Assembly: GCF_000189635.1 (NCBI RefSeq)
Contig: NW_002476353.1
Coordinates: 496,001 to 560,000 of the forward strand
Direction: 5' to 3'
Origin: Tetrahymena thermophila SB210
Taxonomy: Eukaryota > Ciliophora > Oligohymenophorea > Hymenostomatida > Tetrahymenidae
DNA: 64,000 bases
Part shown: positions 16,399 to 30,900 of the stretch, piece after piece
Numbering within the stretch: position 1 is the stretch's first letter
Layout of the letters: the number at the start of each line of letters is the position of its first letter
Made by a program: the position numbers and the translations under genes
The notes under the pieces: generated by a model
What the model was told of the DNA's origin: nothing
Seen by the model: only the letters and a program-made list of their open reading frames with translations
Database searches by the model: none

Positions 16399-19300
16399 TC
16401 AGAAATGTTATTGTTTTTAAAAGATTCTGTAAGAAAGGATGTCCTTAAAAAATTAATTGAAATTAGAATGTTTATTATATTTATGATTTTCACATTAAAA
16501 CTGAAATTAAAATGCTGTATTATCATTTTATGATTTATCTAAATTTTTTATTGAGCAATCTTGGTTTAGGAAATTGTTTTATTCATTAAAAATATTCCTT
16601 TGGTAATGAAATGTTGTTGGGATAAATTCTTCAGGAAGACCTTGAAACGGATTTACATAGCTATCATAATTATTTAATTCTTCTTCCTCATCTGATACAA
16701 TGATAATAATGTCCTATCTTTTTCTATATTCTGGTTAAATTAATTACAAATCTAAAATTGAACTGTGATCATTATTAATTTATTTTAAATTCTCTTCAAT
16801 AATAATCCTAGTATTACTATAATATTCAATTTTTTCTTAATTAGATTGTTATTAATCAAAACTATTTTATTATATTTAATCATAATTATCTTATTATTTT
16901 TAATTATTTACAATTTTTTATTAATCTAAAATATTTTAATTAGAAGTGGTTTCACTTTTGGATATTTTAAAATTATCTTACAAATAAGATTTAAGCAGAA
17001 GATTTTTCCCATATATGTTGTTGTAAATTACATGTCTTAGGGCTTAAGTCCAATTAATAACATTTACTTCACTGTAATCAACAGTTTAATCATCATATAT
17101 GCTGTCATCAAATTTATTGTTTAATTACTAAATAATATGATCCTTAATTTAAAATAAAAGATGATACAAATGGTTCTATGTTTAAATAGGACTTAGATTA
17201 TTTAAAGAGACAATTTAATCAGAAAATTAAAATACTTATACTTTATCATCTAAATGAATAAAATTGTTGTAAAGATTTTAAATGAATGACAAATAATATT
17301 TGATTTAATTGCTGTAATCTTTGTAGGAAGTAGGGCATTGCAAAATGATAAAAATATTAAGTGGGTCTCCTCTATATTTTACAATTTCATTTTATATCAA
17401 TAAATTATCTAAATTCATATTTTAAAAATTTTCATTTAAGTAGGTTAAAGCTTCAAGCCTTGTATGAGGATCAAAAATTTACCCATATTCTATTACTCTT
17501 GTAAGAATTTAGCAGCCTTCAAACTTTTTATTAAATTTTAAATATATTCTAGCTAAATTCATAAATTTTAGAGTTTCTATTACACTCTAAGGAAAAACTT
17601 AGTGAATAAACAAATCTTGTGGAACTGTATTATTATTATTATTTTATATTTTAAGGTAATTTTATTGCAGCTATAAAAAAGCAACGTCTTCATTTTACAT
17701 TTAGAAACTTTTCTCAAAGTTGAGTAATAACTAGTCCAATGTTTTAACATCATAATCTGTATCTCCTTTATATAGATTCCAAATTTTATGGGCTTTGAAT
17801 AAATATTTAGCAGCTTGATTTATAAAACCTAAATCAATATGAAGAGAGCATAACAATATATAATTTATGTGTAAACTAGGGTGCAGATTAGAATGAAAAA
17901 AAGTTTTAAGCATTTTATTACAAATTTAGGAATAATATATCCCCTTTTTTAAATAGATGGATTTATTTTTTCTTGAGCAATTAGGTTGGAAAGTAATGTT
18001 TCTTAAAGCATAAACCAAAATACAAATTTTAGTAGACAACTATTGGTAATTCTATAAACTATTATAATCTTTTTAAAAATTAATGTGTTGCAGCTTTTCT
18101 GCAAATTCTTAGATTGTGTTTACACCATAATTTTGAGATAGCAAATTATTATAAATGGAAGACTCCAAATATTCTACAGCTTTTAGAAAATCGCCTTTTC
18201 TTATGCATAGAATACCTAGATTGTAATAGCAAAAACTGACTTACTAAAAATTTTTTATTTTCACAAAAATGTTCTTAACAACACAGAAATTAATAATAGA
18301 AGCTTCTATATTTCCTTAGCTAGACTCTTATTTAGCTAATTAAATAACCTATTAAAGTTGTAAGAATGCTTCTTAGATAATTTTCATTTCTAGGAATGTA
18401 TAATCCATTTATTTTAAATCTAATTCTTGTTAATCATTACCATTAATACTTTTTTAATCAATTTTATCATCAACCTCGCTGAATATGATGCCGAGATTAT
18501 TTTGTATAGTCGCATTTGATTGAGAATGCTGACGATTAATTAATTTTGATTATTCTATTTCATTTACTGATTGTATTAAATATTAAACTTCTTCTAATTT
18601 ATTTACTCTATTTGGAGTAGTTTGGCACTATTTATCATCACCATTATGAGCATCATTTATACCATTTTTATTTTTTTCCTCATTTACTTTTAATTTAAAT
18701 GCAGATATCCTTTATTAACTTTATTAGTCATGATGAAAATTAAAAAAACTTTTATTTCTCTTACTTTTTAACTAATCTGCAGAAGCTTTTGGACTTTCCT
18801 CATAAAAAGTAATAGTTTTTTATCTTGTTTAAGGAGTAAATGTTTTTTATTATTCTATTTAATGCGCTAACAAAATCTTTTTATAGGATCCCACCTAAAT
18901 TCTCTATGTGACTTAAGGTTCACTATTATTTTCATGACTAGTGAAAGCTCTGCTTAAAAATCTTGTGGCAGAAAAATTACTATTTGCCTTTTAAACACGT
19001 TATTTTTCAATACCACTATCTCTAATATGGAATTGCTTTAAAAACAAACACAAAAACTATATTGGCATATCAATGATATGAAATAATACAGCAAAGTAGT
19101 GAATAAGAGATATAAGAAGGATAACTAATATGATACAAACTTCAATAATGCATAGTTTTTTAAATATACCAAAAAAATAAAAATTAGCTTAGTATATTAA
19201 ATCACTGATATCAGTGTGAACTCTACCAATATAAAATGGTTTTTATTCTTTCAATTTATTTGATTAATAAGCATTGATCCTGCTGGTTACCTTAATAGGA

Positions 19301-21480
19301 ATTATCAAAGCAATACTACATTAATATAATATAATTAACTTAAAATTATATCTCAAAAATTTAAAAATAATTAAATAGTTAAATAAAATAAGATAAACCT
19401 TTTTTTTAAGATAAAAAAATTCATTAATTGATTTTTTATCTTTTATTGTATCAAAGTCAAATTATTTAAATTTTTTTAATAAATTTCTAAAAGCTGCCAG
19501 TAAATTATTAATTTTAAGCATATTAAAAAAAAAAATTAATGAATTATTTACTATTTATTTTAGTCTTTTTCAAAATATAAAATATTACTATCTGAGCTGG
19601 AGTTAAAATAATAGTTAATTTCACTTATGTCTAAATCTTCATCTATGATTTTTTGCAAATTACTTTAAAAATTTTAAGCCTAAGAGTCGTCAAACTAGAA
19701 AAGTGTTCTATTATATTCTACTTATTCCCATGTATTTAATATTCCATTGCTTCTATCCCAATTTTTGTGGTAAAATATCTTTTAAAATTAAAATTTTGAA
19801 TTATAAAATGAAAGTTAATTATTCAGTTTTACTGTATGGGTATCCTTATGAAAGAAAACAGTATAGCCTTCCATAAGGGAGTTTTAATCTAAAGTATCTT
19901 AATCTTTAAAGTATCTATCAGCCAAGTTAGTTATATCTAAATTAAAGCTGTACACAGAGAGGTTATTGTCATCAGCATCATCAAACCTTTAAGAAATAGT
20001 TATTCCAATGGTGAACGAAGATATTTGCAAGTATGGACTGAAAAAAGTAATCCCTTTTTTAATTAATTTACAATTCGTTGAAATAGAAAAAGTTGTATCT
20101 TCAAATGATAATTAGTAAAAAATAAACACTTATTGATTATTTTTTATAAGATATTTTGATTTTATATCTCTTAAAATATATCCATTAATGATTTAAAAAA
20201 TTTATCAAATTATTTAATTATATAAAATTGATAATTAATTTATCAAATTTTTAGTTTATAATCAATTATTTATTATTACCTTTATTTTACATCGCAAGCT
20301 AATACCAGCCCCTACATCTTGGATCAAAATTTAAAAGATGTTTTCCTGGAATACAATTCATATAGCTTGAACCTCCATAGTTTTAAACCCTTTATAGAAA
20401 AGAATAATGCTCAATTTATAAAGTTAGCATGAAAAAATTTTACCTGGATGGAGTAACTGCCATTAAAGATGAATTAAATGAATTAAAATAAAAAGAAGGT
20501 TTGACTAATCCATCGGCTAAAGAAGTTTAAACGCTCTTAGGAAAAAATACAAATCTCCAGTTCTTTTTTAATAAGGGTGAGAATAAATAAATAAATATTT
20601 TTAATTTAAATAGAAATTAACAATTTGAGAATTAATAAATATAAAAAATGTAATGTTTATCAATTCAGTACCATTTAGAGTAAATTCTATTATTGATATG
20701 GTAAATTTTCATAATCAAGTATCTCTCTATGAAACCACTGCTCCAGATATATAAAATTTTTTTTTTATTCTTTCATTTAATAGTCTTTGCATTTTTTTAA
20801 ATCATAATTACCCATTGAGCACTACACAGGTCTGAAATTTTATACTTTTACTGTTTATTGTTAAATAAATATGAATGATGGATATATTAAAAGTATGTGG
20901 AGTATCAGAAAAAATTATCATAAGAAAATATTTTAGTGTTCAATGGTTATTAAAATAACGTATGAATAATAATGGTTAGAAGCAAAATATTACACTTAAC
21001 TTTATTTGCATTGAATTTATTATAAAGACTTTGCATCGTATCCATATAATTTACTAACTATTTTCAAATAAAAATAAACAAATTAATAAGTAAGTTTATT
21101 TGATTCTTTTATATTTAGTGAGTAGTAAGTAGTAGGCTTAAATTTGAAATAAAAGTATTGCCTCCTCCTTATATCCTATCAAATATCAATTGCCATTAAA
21201 AATATATTTTATTTACTTAATTTAATTATGCCTCAGAGAGATATGCATTACAAAAAACAAAATTATACAAGCTTTGCTTTTGAATTGATACAATCCATTA
21301 CTATGATAAATCCTACCTTTTTAAATAAAATATTTATAGGTGTTCTTTGAAATTAGAATAATTGATTTACCAATCCATAAGAGAGCTGAGTAATAGCGTG
21401 TACTAGATGTATATAGAGAGAGCTACTCCTACAATAATTGGTAAGCTTACACATATAACGATGCGTAAACTAATTATCAT
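16399..21480 (-). CDS. Cache-domain transmembrane receptor-like protein with TPR-like and vWA-like regions
   Basis: The start MIISLRIVICVSLPIIVGVA is a signal anchor. The outer region is split by several short introns and carries the Cache hallmark FDPRCRGWY (about 20306-20332), as in extracellular ligand sensors. An intron of about 63 nt (phase 2) near 19480-19550 joins it to one long final exon. That exon holds hydrophobic segments near 19420-19280 and 19175-19050, then a polar Q/N-rich cytosolic part. A TPR-like helical stretch follows (YNLGILCIRKGDFLKAVEYL near 18200 and INQAAKYLFKAHKIW near 17800). A vWA-like stretch comes last (NIFIILQCPTSYKD then KVQVFQFSD, about 17370-17190), whose metal site DxSxS is not intact. 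The stop follows FQKQQHF. It probably senses a small molecule at the cell surface. A kinase or cyclase domain is absent. Confidence 0.72.
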
Positions 21481-21850
21481 TTCTCCTTACTCTATAAATT
21501 CTTAATTATTTTTTAGCTTTGTTTTTAATTATTGAGAATTAAATTTTTTTAAGCGTATTTTTATCCGTAAAATATAAATAATACTATTGCTAGATTAAAT
21601 AATGTTTTTTGGGCAATCATATATCAGTTTAATGTGTAAATTAAATTTGTTATCTATATTAACTGGAAAGAACTATTACAATAAAATTAATAAAAGGAAT
21701 AGGTAGTTTATCATGTTAAAAAATATTAATAAAATTCTAAATTTAGTACAAATATTAATTAATAAGTCAGTTAATTAACTAACAATTTAGTTATAAAAAG
21801 TAATTGCATAGTAAAATTAAAGTTTTATAAATTTATTAATAGTATATATA
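21481..21850. other. Short spacer between the DGAT2 and receptor genes
   Basis: These 370 AT-rich bases separate two genes read in the same (minus) direction. They must hold the DGAT2 3' end and the receptor promoter. I see no recognisable site. Confidence 0.6.
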
Positions 21851-23078
21851 TCAGTAAATTATCATTTCGTTATTATTGTTAAATCTAGCTTTATGCCTAT
21901 TAAATAACTCTTTGAGTTCAGTTATATACATTTAGTGGTATTTCTCTACATCTTATTTGGTTGGATTCTCTATTTTAGGGAGCTGTATTCCTTTTGCTAC
22001 AACCTTTTATAAAATTATATCAATTATTTATCAATAAAAAATTAAGAAATTAATTAATTTGATTATTTTTATTCAAAAAAAATCGATAATAAAATTATTT
22101 CTTTTAAGAATAAATGAATTATTTTTAATCCATTTAAGCACTTAAAGAAATAATTGAAAATTTTGTTTCATCAAATTAAATGAATTTTAAGTTTACTACT
22201 ATAATCAGTAAGAATAATAAAATAAAATTACTGAAGTTAAATTATAATTAGGATCAGGTAAGATAAATAGATATTTTGAGTAGAAGATAGCTGTTACTAA
22301 TTTTAGTTTGTTTAGATAAAGCCTGAAATTAAGTAGTGTGTCATCCAATGTTTTAAAAAGCTTGTTTTCATTAAATGTGTACATAGGATAGATTTTATAG
22401 CCATATTTTAATCCATATTTAATAAATCCCTTTCTGTGCTTAATATAAACTCTATTTAAAAAAGTAGATAAATTAAAAGCTGGATTTTTGGTTTGTTGAA
22501 TTATTTAGAATTTAATTGTTTTACCTATCTTTTGTTTAGCTGCTAAGTGTTGCTTCCTCAAAACCACCTGGGACTAAAGCAAAGTTTTAACCATTTTCGC
22601 ATAACTTTTTAAAGTTACTACCATCAACGCTCTTAAAACCCCACCATTTGCATAGCATTCCTAAGAAAGGAGTGGATAGCAAGAATCTACTGCTCAAAGC
22701 TGGCATTTAAATGTAGGTATTCAGATTAAGTAATAAACCTACTGTTAAAATTCCATGAGGATGAACGCATAACATAGAATTATTTTTCTGCATCTCTTCT
22801 TCAAATTCAACAATAGCGTGGTTGAAATAATTATGGCACTCGAAGTATTAAAAGAAATTAATGAAGGTTTAATTCTTTTTTGCAAAGAATACTTAGTAAA
22901 TTATTTATGTAGCAGTAAATGTCAATATCACAATATCTCTTTATATGAGACCTCTAATTATCAGATAGACGTAGATAATGAATAAGGCCATAATAACAAA
23001 TACAAAAAAGACTCCAATTGAAGCTTTTATTTTCTTTATCTTATCTTATTTTTGAGAGTCAATACTTTGCGAAGCCAT
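21851..23078 (-). CDS. DGAT2: DGAT2/MOGAT-family acyltransferase
   Basis: This ER-membrane enzyme adds an acyl chain to diacylglycerol (or a related acceptor), giving storage lipid. The N-terminus MASQSIDSQKQ is followed by a hydrophobic hairpin-like segment (about residues 20-55). The catalytic HPHG is at 22752-22763. Next come TPFLGMLCKWWGF, then the family glycine motif ALVPGGFEEAT, and the C-terminal KIENPTKQDVEKYHQMYI ending at NNNEMIIY. Length, about 330 residues, and domain order match DGAT2. At least two introns interrupt it, one of about 200 bases just before the last exon (near 22010-22240). Substrate specificity within the family (DGAT, MOGAT, wax synthase) cannot be read from the sequence. 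Confidence 0.9.
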
Positions 23079-24942
23079 TTAATTAATTATTCTTATACAG
23101 ATAAATTGCTACTATATTTTATCTTTTATACTGAATTTCTTGTTTTTTTTATTTAAATTTTGTTGATTATTATTTAAGTTCTATCTTTATAAACAGGAAA
23201 CCTTAAATTTATTATACTAAAACCATAACTCGTGATGTATCATGGATCATTTATACACCTCCTTTAGAAATACCAGACAAGTAATTTAAACTGGTATGGT
23301 TTTTTGACATAATTTACGCAATTTACTTTTCATCTATTTATATCTGTGAAATTCTTTTTTAAATCTTGTAATTTCATGAGGAAATATTACATACATATCA
23401 ATGTAAGATTATAATTTGATACCACTTTTACAAATACTTCTTAATTTCTTGCTCCTAAATTTTAAATAATCAAAACTTATATTACATATTAACTATTTAA
23501 TGATACAATAACAAGAATATTTCTTATCTAATTCTAAAACTAATTCCTTATAATTTCCAAGAGTAATTACTAAGTACCTTCTTTACATACTTCATTGATT
23601 AACTTAAATGAATTATTTATTTATTTAATATAACCCTATCTCAATTTTATTTATTAAATGCTTTAATTACTAAAAAAATAATTTATAAAATTTAAAGGAT
23701 AAAAAAAATATAAGTACTTTTTACAAACTTTTTAACATGTAATGATGTTGAAATTAAAAACTTTTAAAGCTCCTCTTAAAATAAATTAACCAAAGAGTAG
23801 TTTACACTATTTATGTTTGATTTATGAATGAAAATAACTTAAATAAAATTTGAACTGTGTTATTTCAATAAATAAAAATAAATATAATAATTGAATAATA
23901 TTAATGTAAATAATTTTTAAAATATAGAAATCTTTTTTAAATTTAATTATCATACAATATATTATAAAATATTCTATCCAAAAAATTAATGCAAAATTTA
24001 GAATATTCAAATATTAATTGATATTCTCATTCAAATTGCAAATATTTATCAATCTCTGTTAAAAATTATTAGATAAAAAGGAATATTTTTTTTTTTGTTT
24101 GGAATAATCAACTTATTAATTAATACTATGCTTTTGTTAAAAATTAAATTTTTTTTATTTAATTAAAATATTAAATGGAAAAAATAAAAAATATTAATAT
24201 ATCTCTTATCTTTGATAAAAATTATTAGATAAGAAAGAAATATATTTTATTGTTTGGAATAATCTATTTATTAATAAATTAAGAATATACTTTTGTTAAA
24301 AATTAAATTTTTTTTTATTTAATTAAAATATTAAATGGAAAAAATTACAAATATTAATATATCTCTTATCTCTGATAAAAATTATTAGATAAGAAAGAAA
24401 TATATTTTATTGTTTGAAATAATCTACTTATTAATAAATTAAGAATATACTATTGTTAAAAATTAAATATTTTTATAACTTAATTAAAATATTAGATGGA
24501 ATTGAAATTAATAATTTAAATCTTTTTTTATATTCAAAAATGAATTAATTACTTAGTTTTTTATTACTTAAATAAAATTTATATTATGTAATTTTTAAAC
24601 AAATCTGATATAAAATAAGATATTTATGCTTTTTTTAAAAGCTGCTAGAATATTAGAAATAAACAGAGTTAATTATTTTTATATATGTAGAAAGTAAGAG
24701 AGGAAATTGATATAAAAAATAAGAGCAATAGACGGATGGATGGATAGATAGATATATAACAAGTGCAGTTGATTAAACCTTTATATATGATTTTGATTGT
24801 TTCAAATTTATAGTAATTAAATTTTTCATTCGTATTGAGTTTGTTATCGATAAAATATATTTCTATTTAATTATATTTCATTGATTCTTTGTTCATAAAT
24901 ATTCTTAAATTAAAAAATTGTTCAGCATTTATTTAGAGTTTT
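23079..24942. other. Intergenic stretch containing a tandem repeat
   Basis: No coding signal was found. Apart from the three-copy repeat at 24050-24500 the sequence is AT-rich filler with a short GGATGGATGGATAGATAGATA run near 24734. Confidence 0.6.
24050..24500. repeat. Three tandem copies of a ~158-bp AT-rich unit
   Basis: The marker AAAAATTATTAGATAA occurs at 24061, 24217 and 24377, spacings of 156 and 160. Each copy continues through GTTTGGAATAATC (GTTTGAAATAATC in the third), a TTGTTAAAAATTAAAT segment and a TTTAATTAAAATATTA segment. Copies two and three are nearly identical; copy one is more diverged. No frame runs through the copies. Confidence 0.85.
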
Positions 24943-26541
24943 TCACATGTTAGTGTCTACGAAAATATATTACTTGTTTAGCTTTTCAATATCTTTTTCT
25001 AATTAAGTTAATTCCCTTTCACATTCTTCTTTCCTATAATATTTTTAGTTATTATTTAATATTAATTTTTCTAAAATTTATTTATTTATTTACTTTCTTT
25101 TTAAACCAACAGTATCAATTTTATTAATATGAGTGATAGTTTGGTACTCCTTATTAACTGCTTCCCATTTAGCCTTTAAGCCATCTCTAAGTTATCTAAC
25201 TTCTTCTTAGGACATCAAGAATCTAAATTTTAACAAAAATTATGTTAAAATTTGAATATGAATTGTATTTTTTAGTTTACCTCTATCTTTGTTGTTCTTC
25301 AGCCTCTGAAAGATGAAGATTTTAGATCATTTTATATTCAGTTTGTAAATGTTCTTTATTTCTAACAAGATAATTAGGAACTTTGCCATAATCTCTTTTT
25401 GTAAGATAATTTTCAGGTTCTTTCATAGCTTTGGGAGCCTATTTTTAACGCAAAAAGTATTTAATGAAAATTTTTTTAATTGAATTCTGAAGATAGTTTC
25501 ATCTTTTAAAAAAATAATTTAGTTTTGAGTTAATTTGTACATTTATGTAGCGCATTTTGCTACTCTTTCTTTTTTTGTCTTGTTTATTTTTTTTTTGTGT
25601 AAAACTAAATTAGTAAAAATACAACTTATTATTATTGTATTAGAAAAGCCTATTGAATTAGTATGAATATCTTTAAAAAGAAAGGCTTTTTGTTTGATTG
25701 ATAATATCGCTTGATAAATATTTAATTAATTTATTTATTAAAAAGAATGAATGAATGAATTAATTATTTGATCATCAAATTACACTTAAAATATTTTCAA
25801 CTGCATTAGTGACAATGTAATTTTTGTGAGATTGTTAGTTCATTAAAGGTTTTTCTTCTATTTTTGGTACATTTGGTCTTCTTGACTCATGATCAGCGTA
25901 CTTAAAAGGCTTAATTATAGGGAGCTATTTTATAAATTAAAGTATGTTGGGCATTGAAATGTTAATTTGTACTTTTTTATATTTTTTTTAAATTGCTGAT
26001 AAGAATAAACTATACTTTGTTAGAACCCATTGTGCCTGTATTTTTTTTTCTGAAATCACTTGTTGAAGGCTTTATTGATCCTATTTATAATGCAAAATAT
26101 CAGTTATTATCAAATAATCGCTTTCATCAATCAAAAATAAATTTATTTTGCAAATTCAAATATTTAAAATGAATTCTTATATCTTGGATCAGTTATATTT
26201 ATTATCTTAAAACCTAATTTTACCTTTAACTCTGCCAAAAGTTGAACAGAAATCTTTATGGGAATGAGGACCTTTAGATAACTCAAAATCACCAGCTAAA
26301 TTAGCAACCTATTTAAAAATTCAATAAAAAATTTCAATTTCTAATCTTAACAACTTTTTCATTTTTGAAACTATAAAAAAATATATAAAAGCATTCTTAC
26401 TCCTGGACGAGAGGTTGTATGATTAATGAAAGTAGACCCAGTTGGTGGCAAGTCATTTGGGTATTATGATCTGTAACGTCTCTCTTTAGGGGGAGGTACG
26501 TATTCTTTAGGGATAAGATTATAAATTGATTCCTCTTCCAT
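24943..26541 (-). CDS. ENKUR: Enkurin (FAP106-like ciliary inner-junction protein)
   Basis: Enkurin is a calmodulin-binding protein at the inner junction of ciliary doublet microtubules. The start MEEESIYNLIPKEYVPPPKE carries the family's ESIYNLIP signature. The middle exons hold LAGDFELSKGPHSHKDFCS and YIVTNAVENIL. The C-terminal enkurin domain contains KRDYGKVPNYLVRNKEHLQ, LRDGLKAKWEAVNKEYQ and ERELTQLEKDIEKLNKQY, ending VDTNM. About six exons are separated by introns of roughly 60-120 bases. Total length near 260 residues agrees with animal enkurin. It is read away from the neighbouring kinesin gene across a 1.4-kb spacer. Identity is firm; internal exon edges are approximate. Confidence 0.93.
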
Positions 26542-27961
26542 TTTTAGTTTTCTTAAACCTTTCTTTTATATTATTTTTTATTTATTTTGATATTTTTTCT
26601 TTCTTTCTTTCAAATAAAGGTTATCTTTATTTAATTTCTTTAATCCTCATCCTGTACCAATAAATAATAATCCAGCTACTCACTCACTCACAATTCATTC
26701 ATTCATTATTTATCAATCTATTTATTTATACAGACATTGTGATTGACTCCTTTCATGAATTCAATCAAGTATAAATTATAAAAAGCTTGATTTGATCGTT
26801 TTTCTTTTCAACCATAATCTTATAATTTCATGATTATCTTCTCAATCAAATTAAATTGTTTTTTTATTCTATTTGGTATTGTTATTAGTCAAATTATGCA
26901 TTCATATATACAAAAAACAAAAAGATAAATAATCAAACCAACTACTTTTCATTGTTAAAATTAAAATTAATTTTTGCATTTTTAAATATTCAAAAATCAA
27001 CTAATTTATTTTTGCATTCAGATTTTTTTTTTATTATAATTTAAATAAAACTAATTTCATTTTGATTTCAAAATTAGTTAACATTTGTTTGATAACCATC
27101 ATTTTATATAAATTATTGAAATTATAAATTTTATAATCTTTAAATTTAGATCAGCAAATAATAAGATTAATGGTTAATTTTTAATAAAATTTAATAGTCA
27201 TATGTTTTAGCCCTTCATTTTATACTTAAGGACAAATTATATTTTTTATTTTCTTAAAACTCCTTTTCAGATTTGCTAACTTAAAAAATAAGTGTTTTTA
27301 TTTTATTATTTATTTAATGCTTACTTTTTTTTGAGTGTGTTTGTTGACGTTGTTTTAAATAAAATATCTACAAAATGAAATCAAATAGTTTTCAAAGCTC
27401 ATAAAACTTCTAACAAGTATTTATGATCATTTTGATTCAAGCTTATTCTAATTAAAGATATTTTTGAAATTATTTAGATCTAAATTAAGTAGAATATTTT
27501 AGTAGATCTAGGATAATAAAAATAACTAAAATTATACTAATTTTATGTTAAAATTTCAAATTTTGTACTTGATGATGCTATACAATTAGCTTTAAAAATA
27601 ATGTGTTGAGTAATACAAAGTATTAAATACTATGTTACAAATATAATAAATTGTATCTAAAGATCCCTGATTTTACTGGAAACAACAGTTTAGATAATAG
27701 TAATTGCTAATTAGAAATGAATTAATATCTGGTTTTATAAAAAAACTCAAATAAAATTAAATTTTTTTATATTTTATCTTTGTTTTTCATTAATTGACAA
27801 ATTAATTTCCATACATAACTTTAATTAAAAATAAATAACAAAAATTTTAATTGTCATTTCAAATACATTAAAATAAGTACACAATATCTAGTTTCTTATT
27901 TAGGTACCTTAAAATAAATAGAGCAAATCTTTAGCAAAAATTATTATTTTCAATATTAGCG
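26542..27961. other. Divergent intergenic spacer between enkurin and kinesin
   Basis: AT-rich, with short CATT and CTCA simple repeats near 26680-26720. The promoters of both genes must lie here. I see no coding island, RNA gene or distinctive site. Confidence 0.55.
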
Positions 27962-30900
27962 ATGAAACCAGTTAAATCAGCTTCTTTACCATAAGTAAAT
28001 TAAATTTTTGAAATCATATCAATTAAACAAAATTATTTTAAATTACTTTGTAGGCTTTTTCATTGTAGCAACTTAAAGATTAATAAAATGGATAAAACGC
28101 TACTGGATAAAATGAAAACCTAAAGGTTGTTGTTAGATGCAGACCGCCTTTACCTAGAGAAATATATGATTAGCACTTTATTTCTACAGTAAGCGATTAT
28201 TTATTCATTAATTATGGGAGATACAAATATTTTATGACTTTATGTTTAAAAAATATTTTAAGGTTGAAGTATCTCCTGACTATAGGAAAATATCTCTCTA
28301 TGAATATAGAAACATTGATCTAGTTCCTCCTGAATAGGTTCCTCAATATTTAGATAATTAAAACAATTACTCAGTGCATTAGTTTACATTCGATTTCGTG
28401 TATGATTAAAATAGTTCATAAGAAGATGTCTATAACAATACAGCAAGAAACTCTGTTCTCTCTGCTTTAGATGTAAAAATTACGAATAAAAAATTCATAG
28501 TTTTAAAATGCAAATACACAAAAGTTGTAAATAAAGACATAAAAATAAATATTTACAACAAGCTTACATTAAAATAATATTTAAGCACATTTTGATTAAT
28601 AGATTTCACAGAAAGAATAAATACAATTCTTTTATTGGAGCATTTTAAATTGTTTTTTATAATAAATTAATGCTTTGTTAACTATAAAAAGGGTTTCAAT
28701 GCATCTATCATAGCTTATGGGTAAACAGGCACTGGTAAAACATACACTATGGAAGGTTTTTCATATAAATATCATCATCCTAATATTGGTATTATTCCTA
28801 GATCAGTGGATGAAATTTTCAATTACATCCAAAACTGTTAAGGAAAATAGGTAATGGTTATTTTTATTTTTGCGCCAAATATTAGATAAAAATTTTAACA
28901 TCAATTGAACCAGTGCAATTATTTAAAAAATTTGTTGATTATTTAAAAAGTCAACTTTCATGGTGAGAGCAAGCTATTTGCAAATTTACAATGAAATAAT
29001 ATCTGATTTGCTGAAGGTAGATAGGCAAAACTTGAGTATCCGTGAAGATAGAAAAAAGGGTGTCTATGTTGAAGGTCTTAGTGAGTGGGCTGTCAGATCT
29101 CCAAGAGATATTTATGCTTTAATTAAAAGAGGTTTTTATTTAAATAATTATATCTAAATTTATTTAACTGATATGTTTGTTAAATGAAGGTGCTGTTGCC
29201 AGAGCAACTGCAAGCACAAAGCTCAATGATGTTTCAAGTAGATCTCATGCTGTTTTTATCATTACGGTTGAGTAAATGTATACTGATGATGAAAACAAGC
29301 CTAAAAAAATTAAGGTTGGTAAACTAAATCTTGTGGATCTTGCTGGTTCTGAAAGAGTAAGAGTTTCAGGAGCAACAGGGTAAAGGTTGGAAGAATGCAA
29401 AAAAATTAATTAGAGTCTATCAGCACTTGGTAATGTTATATCAGCTTTAACAGATCCCAAAGGAACCAGAGGACATATCCCTTATAGAGATTCCAAAGTG
29501 AATATTTTTTATAACATTTTTTCGAAATGCATATATATATATTTAACTGTAAATAGATAACCCGTTTATTAGAAGATAGTTTAGGTGGTAACTGCAAAAC
29601 TACTATGATAGCAACTATATCTCCAGCAAATGAAGCATTTGGAGAATCGGTAGAATTTTTATATTTTAGAACAATAACTTATTTATGTCTTAATTTTTAA
29701 AAAGTTATCCACACTTAAGTTTGCAAATAGAGCAAAAAATATCAAAAATAATCCTATTGTTAATGAAGATCTTGATTAAAGGGCTTTATTAAGAAGATAC
29801 GAAGATGAGTTGCTAAAACTTAGAGGTGAACTATAAAAGAAATCTCAAAATATAGTAGATTAGTAGAAAATATAGTAGCTTGAAGAAGATAAGCAAAGAG
29901 TTCTTTAGGCTTATCAGTAGCGCTCTAAAGAATACTATGAAGAAATAGAGGCCAAAAAGTTGTTAGAAGTAAGAATAATCAATAGTTTAGAACTTAATAA
30001 TTAAATTTCTAATATAATAATATAGGAGTAAATAAAAGCTTTATAGAGTTAAGTGTTGATGGGAGGTCAAAAATTAGAAGAAAATGAGAGAATAAAGAGT
30101 ATGCTTGAAGAGTAATAAAGGAAAATAAGATAAGAATATGAATAGAAAGTTTAGGATTTGGAAAGAGAAAGATAGCAAATAGTTTAAGATAAAGAAGAGA
30201 GTGATAAATATAAGCAGCTGCTGTTAAAGTAGAGAGATATTATGATAGCACTCACTTCCAGATTAAATGAAAGAGATGAGTCTATTGTTTAGTATTAAGA
30301 AGAATTGGATGCATATGAAAAAATTAACAAAGTATTATATTTAAAATAAATTAATGAATGAATTAGTCATGCATGTTCTTAATATTTAACATTTTTAAAA
30401 ATAGGATTTAGATCAGAGTTTATAAAAATATGCAAAACGAGTTATACAACTGTAACATATTTTAAAATAGAATAATATAAATTTCCCTGATGAAATAGAT
30501 AATTATGCAAATTACTCTTAAGTTACTTATGGTATAATTGCTATAGTACATATATCTTCTTAAATTAATATTGTTATTAATTTAAAACAAAGGTGATTAG
30601 GTAGCTTACAATGTGGTCAATGATAAGCTCAACAAATATGATGAAAAACTTATAGAAATGTCTTAGATCATAGAAAGTTAGAAATACGAAATCGAATAAT
30701 TAAAGAAAAATTCGCATTAAAATGAAAATACTCCAAATCAAAGCAGAACAAATTATTACCAAAATGGTGACTTAACCTAATTGTAGAAAGCCTTAATTGA
30801 GAAAGGTATGTCGAAATTATTTTATTTTTCGAAGCCTATTTAATAATTTAAAATAAAGATCATTTGATTACCAAATTGAGAAACGAAATATAAATAAATT

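Noticed and set aside
16399..23078. Reading the whole minus-strand stretch as one gene
   Set aside because: The upstream part has its own start, HPHG and a complete DGAT2 C-terminus ending in TGA at 21853-21851, and the receptor has its own signal-anchor start at 21480.
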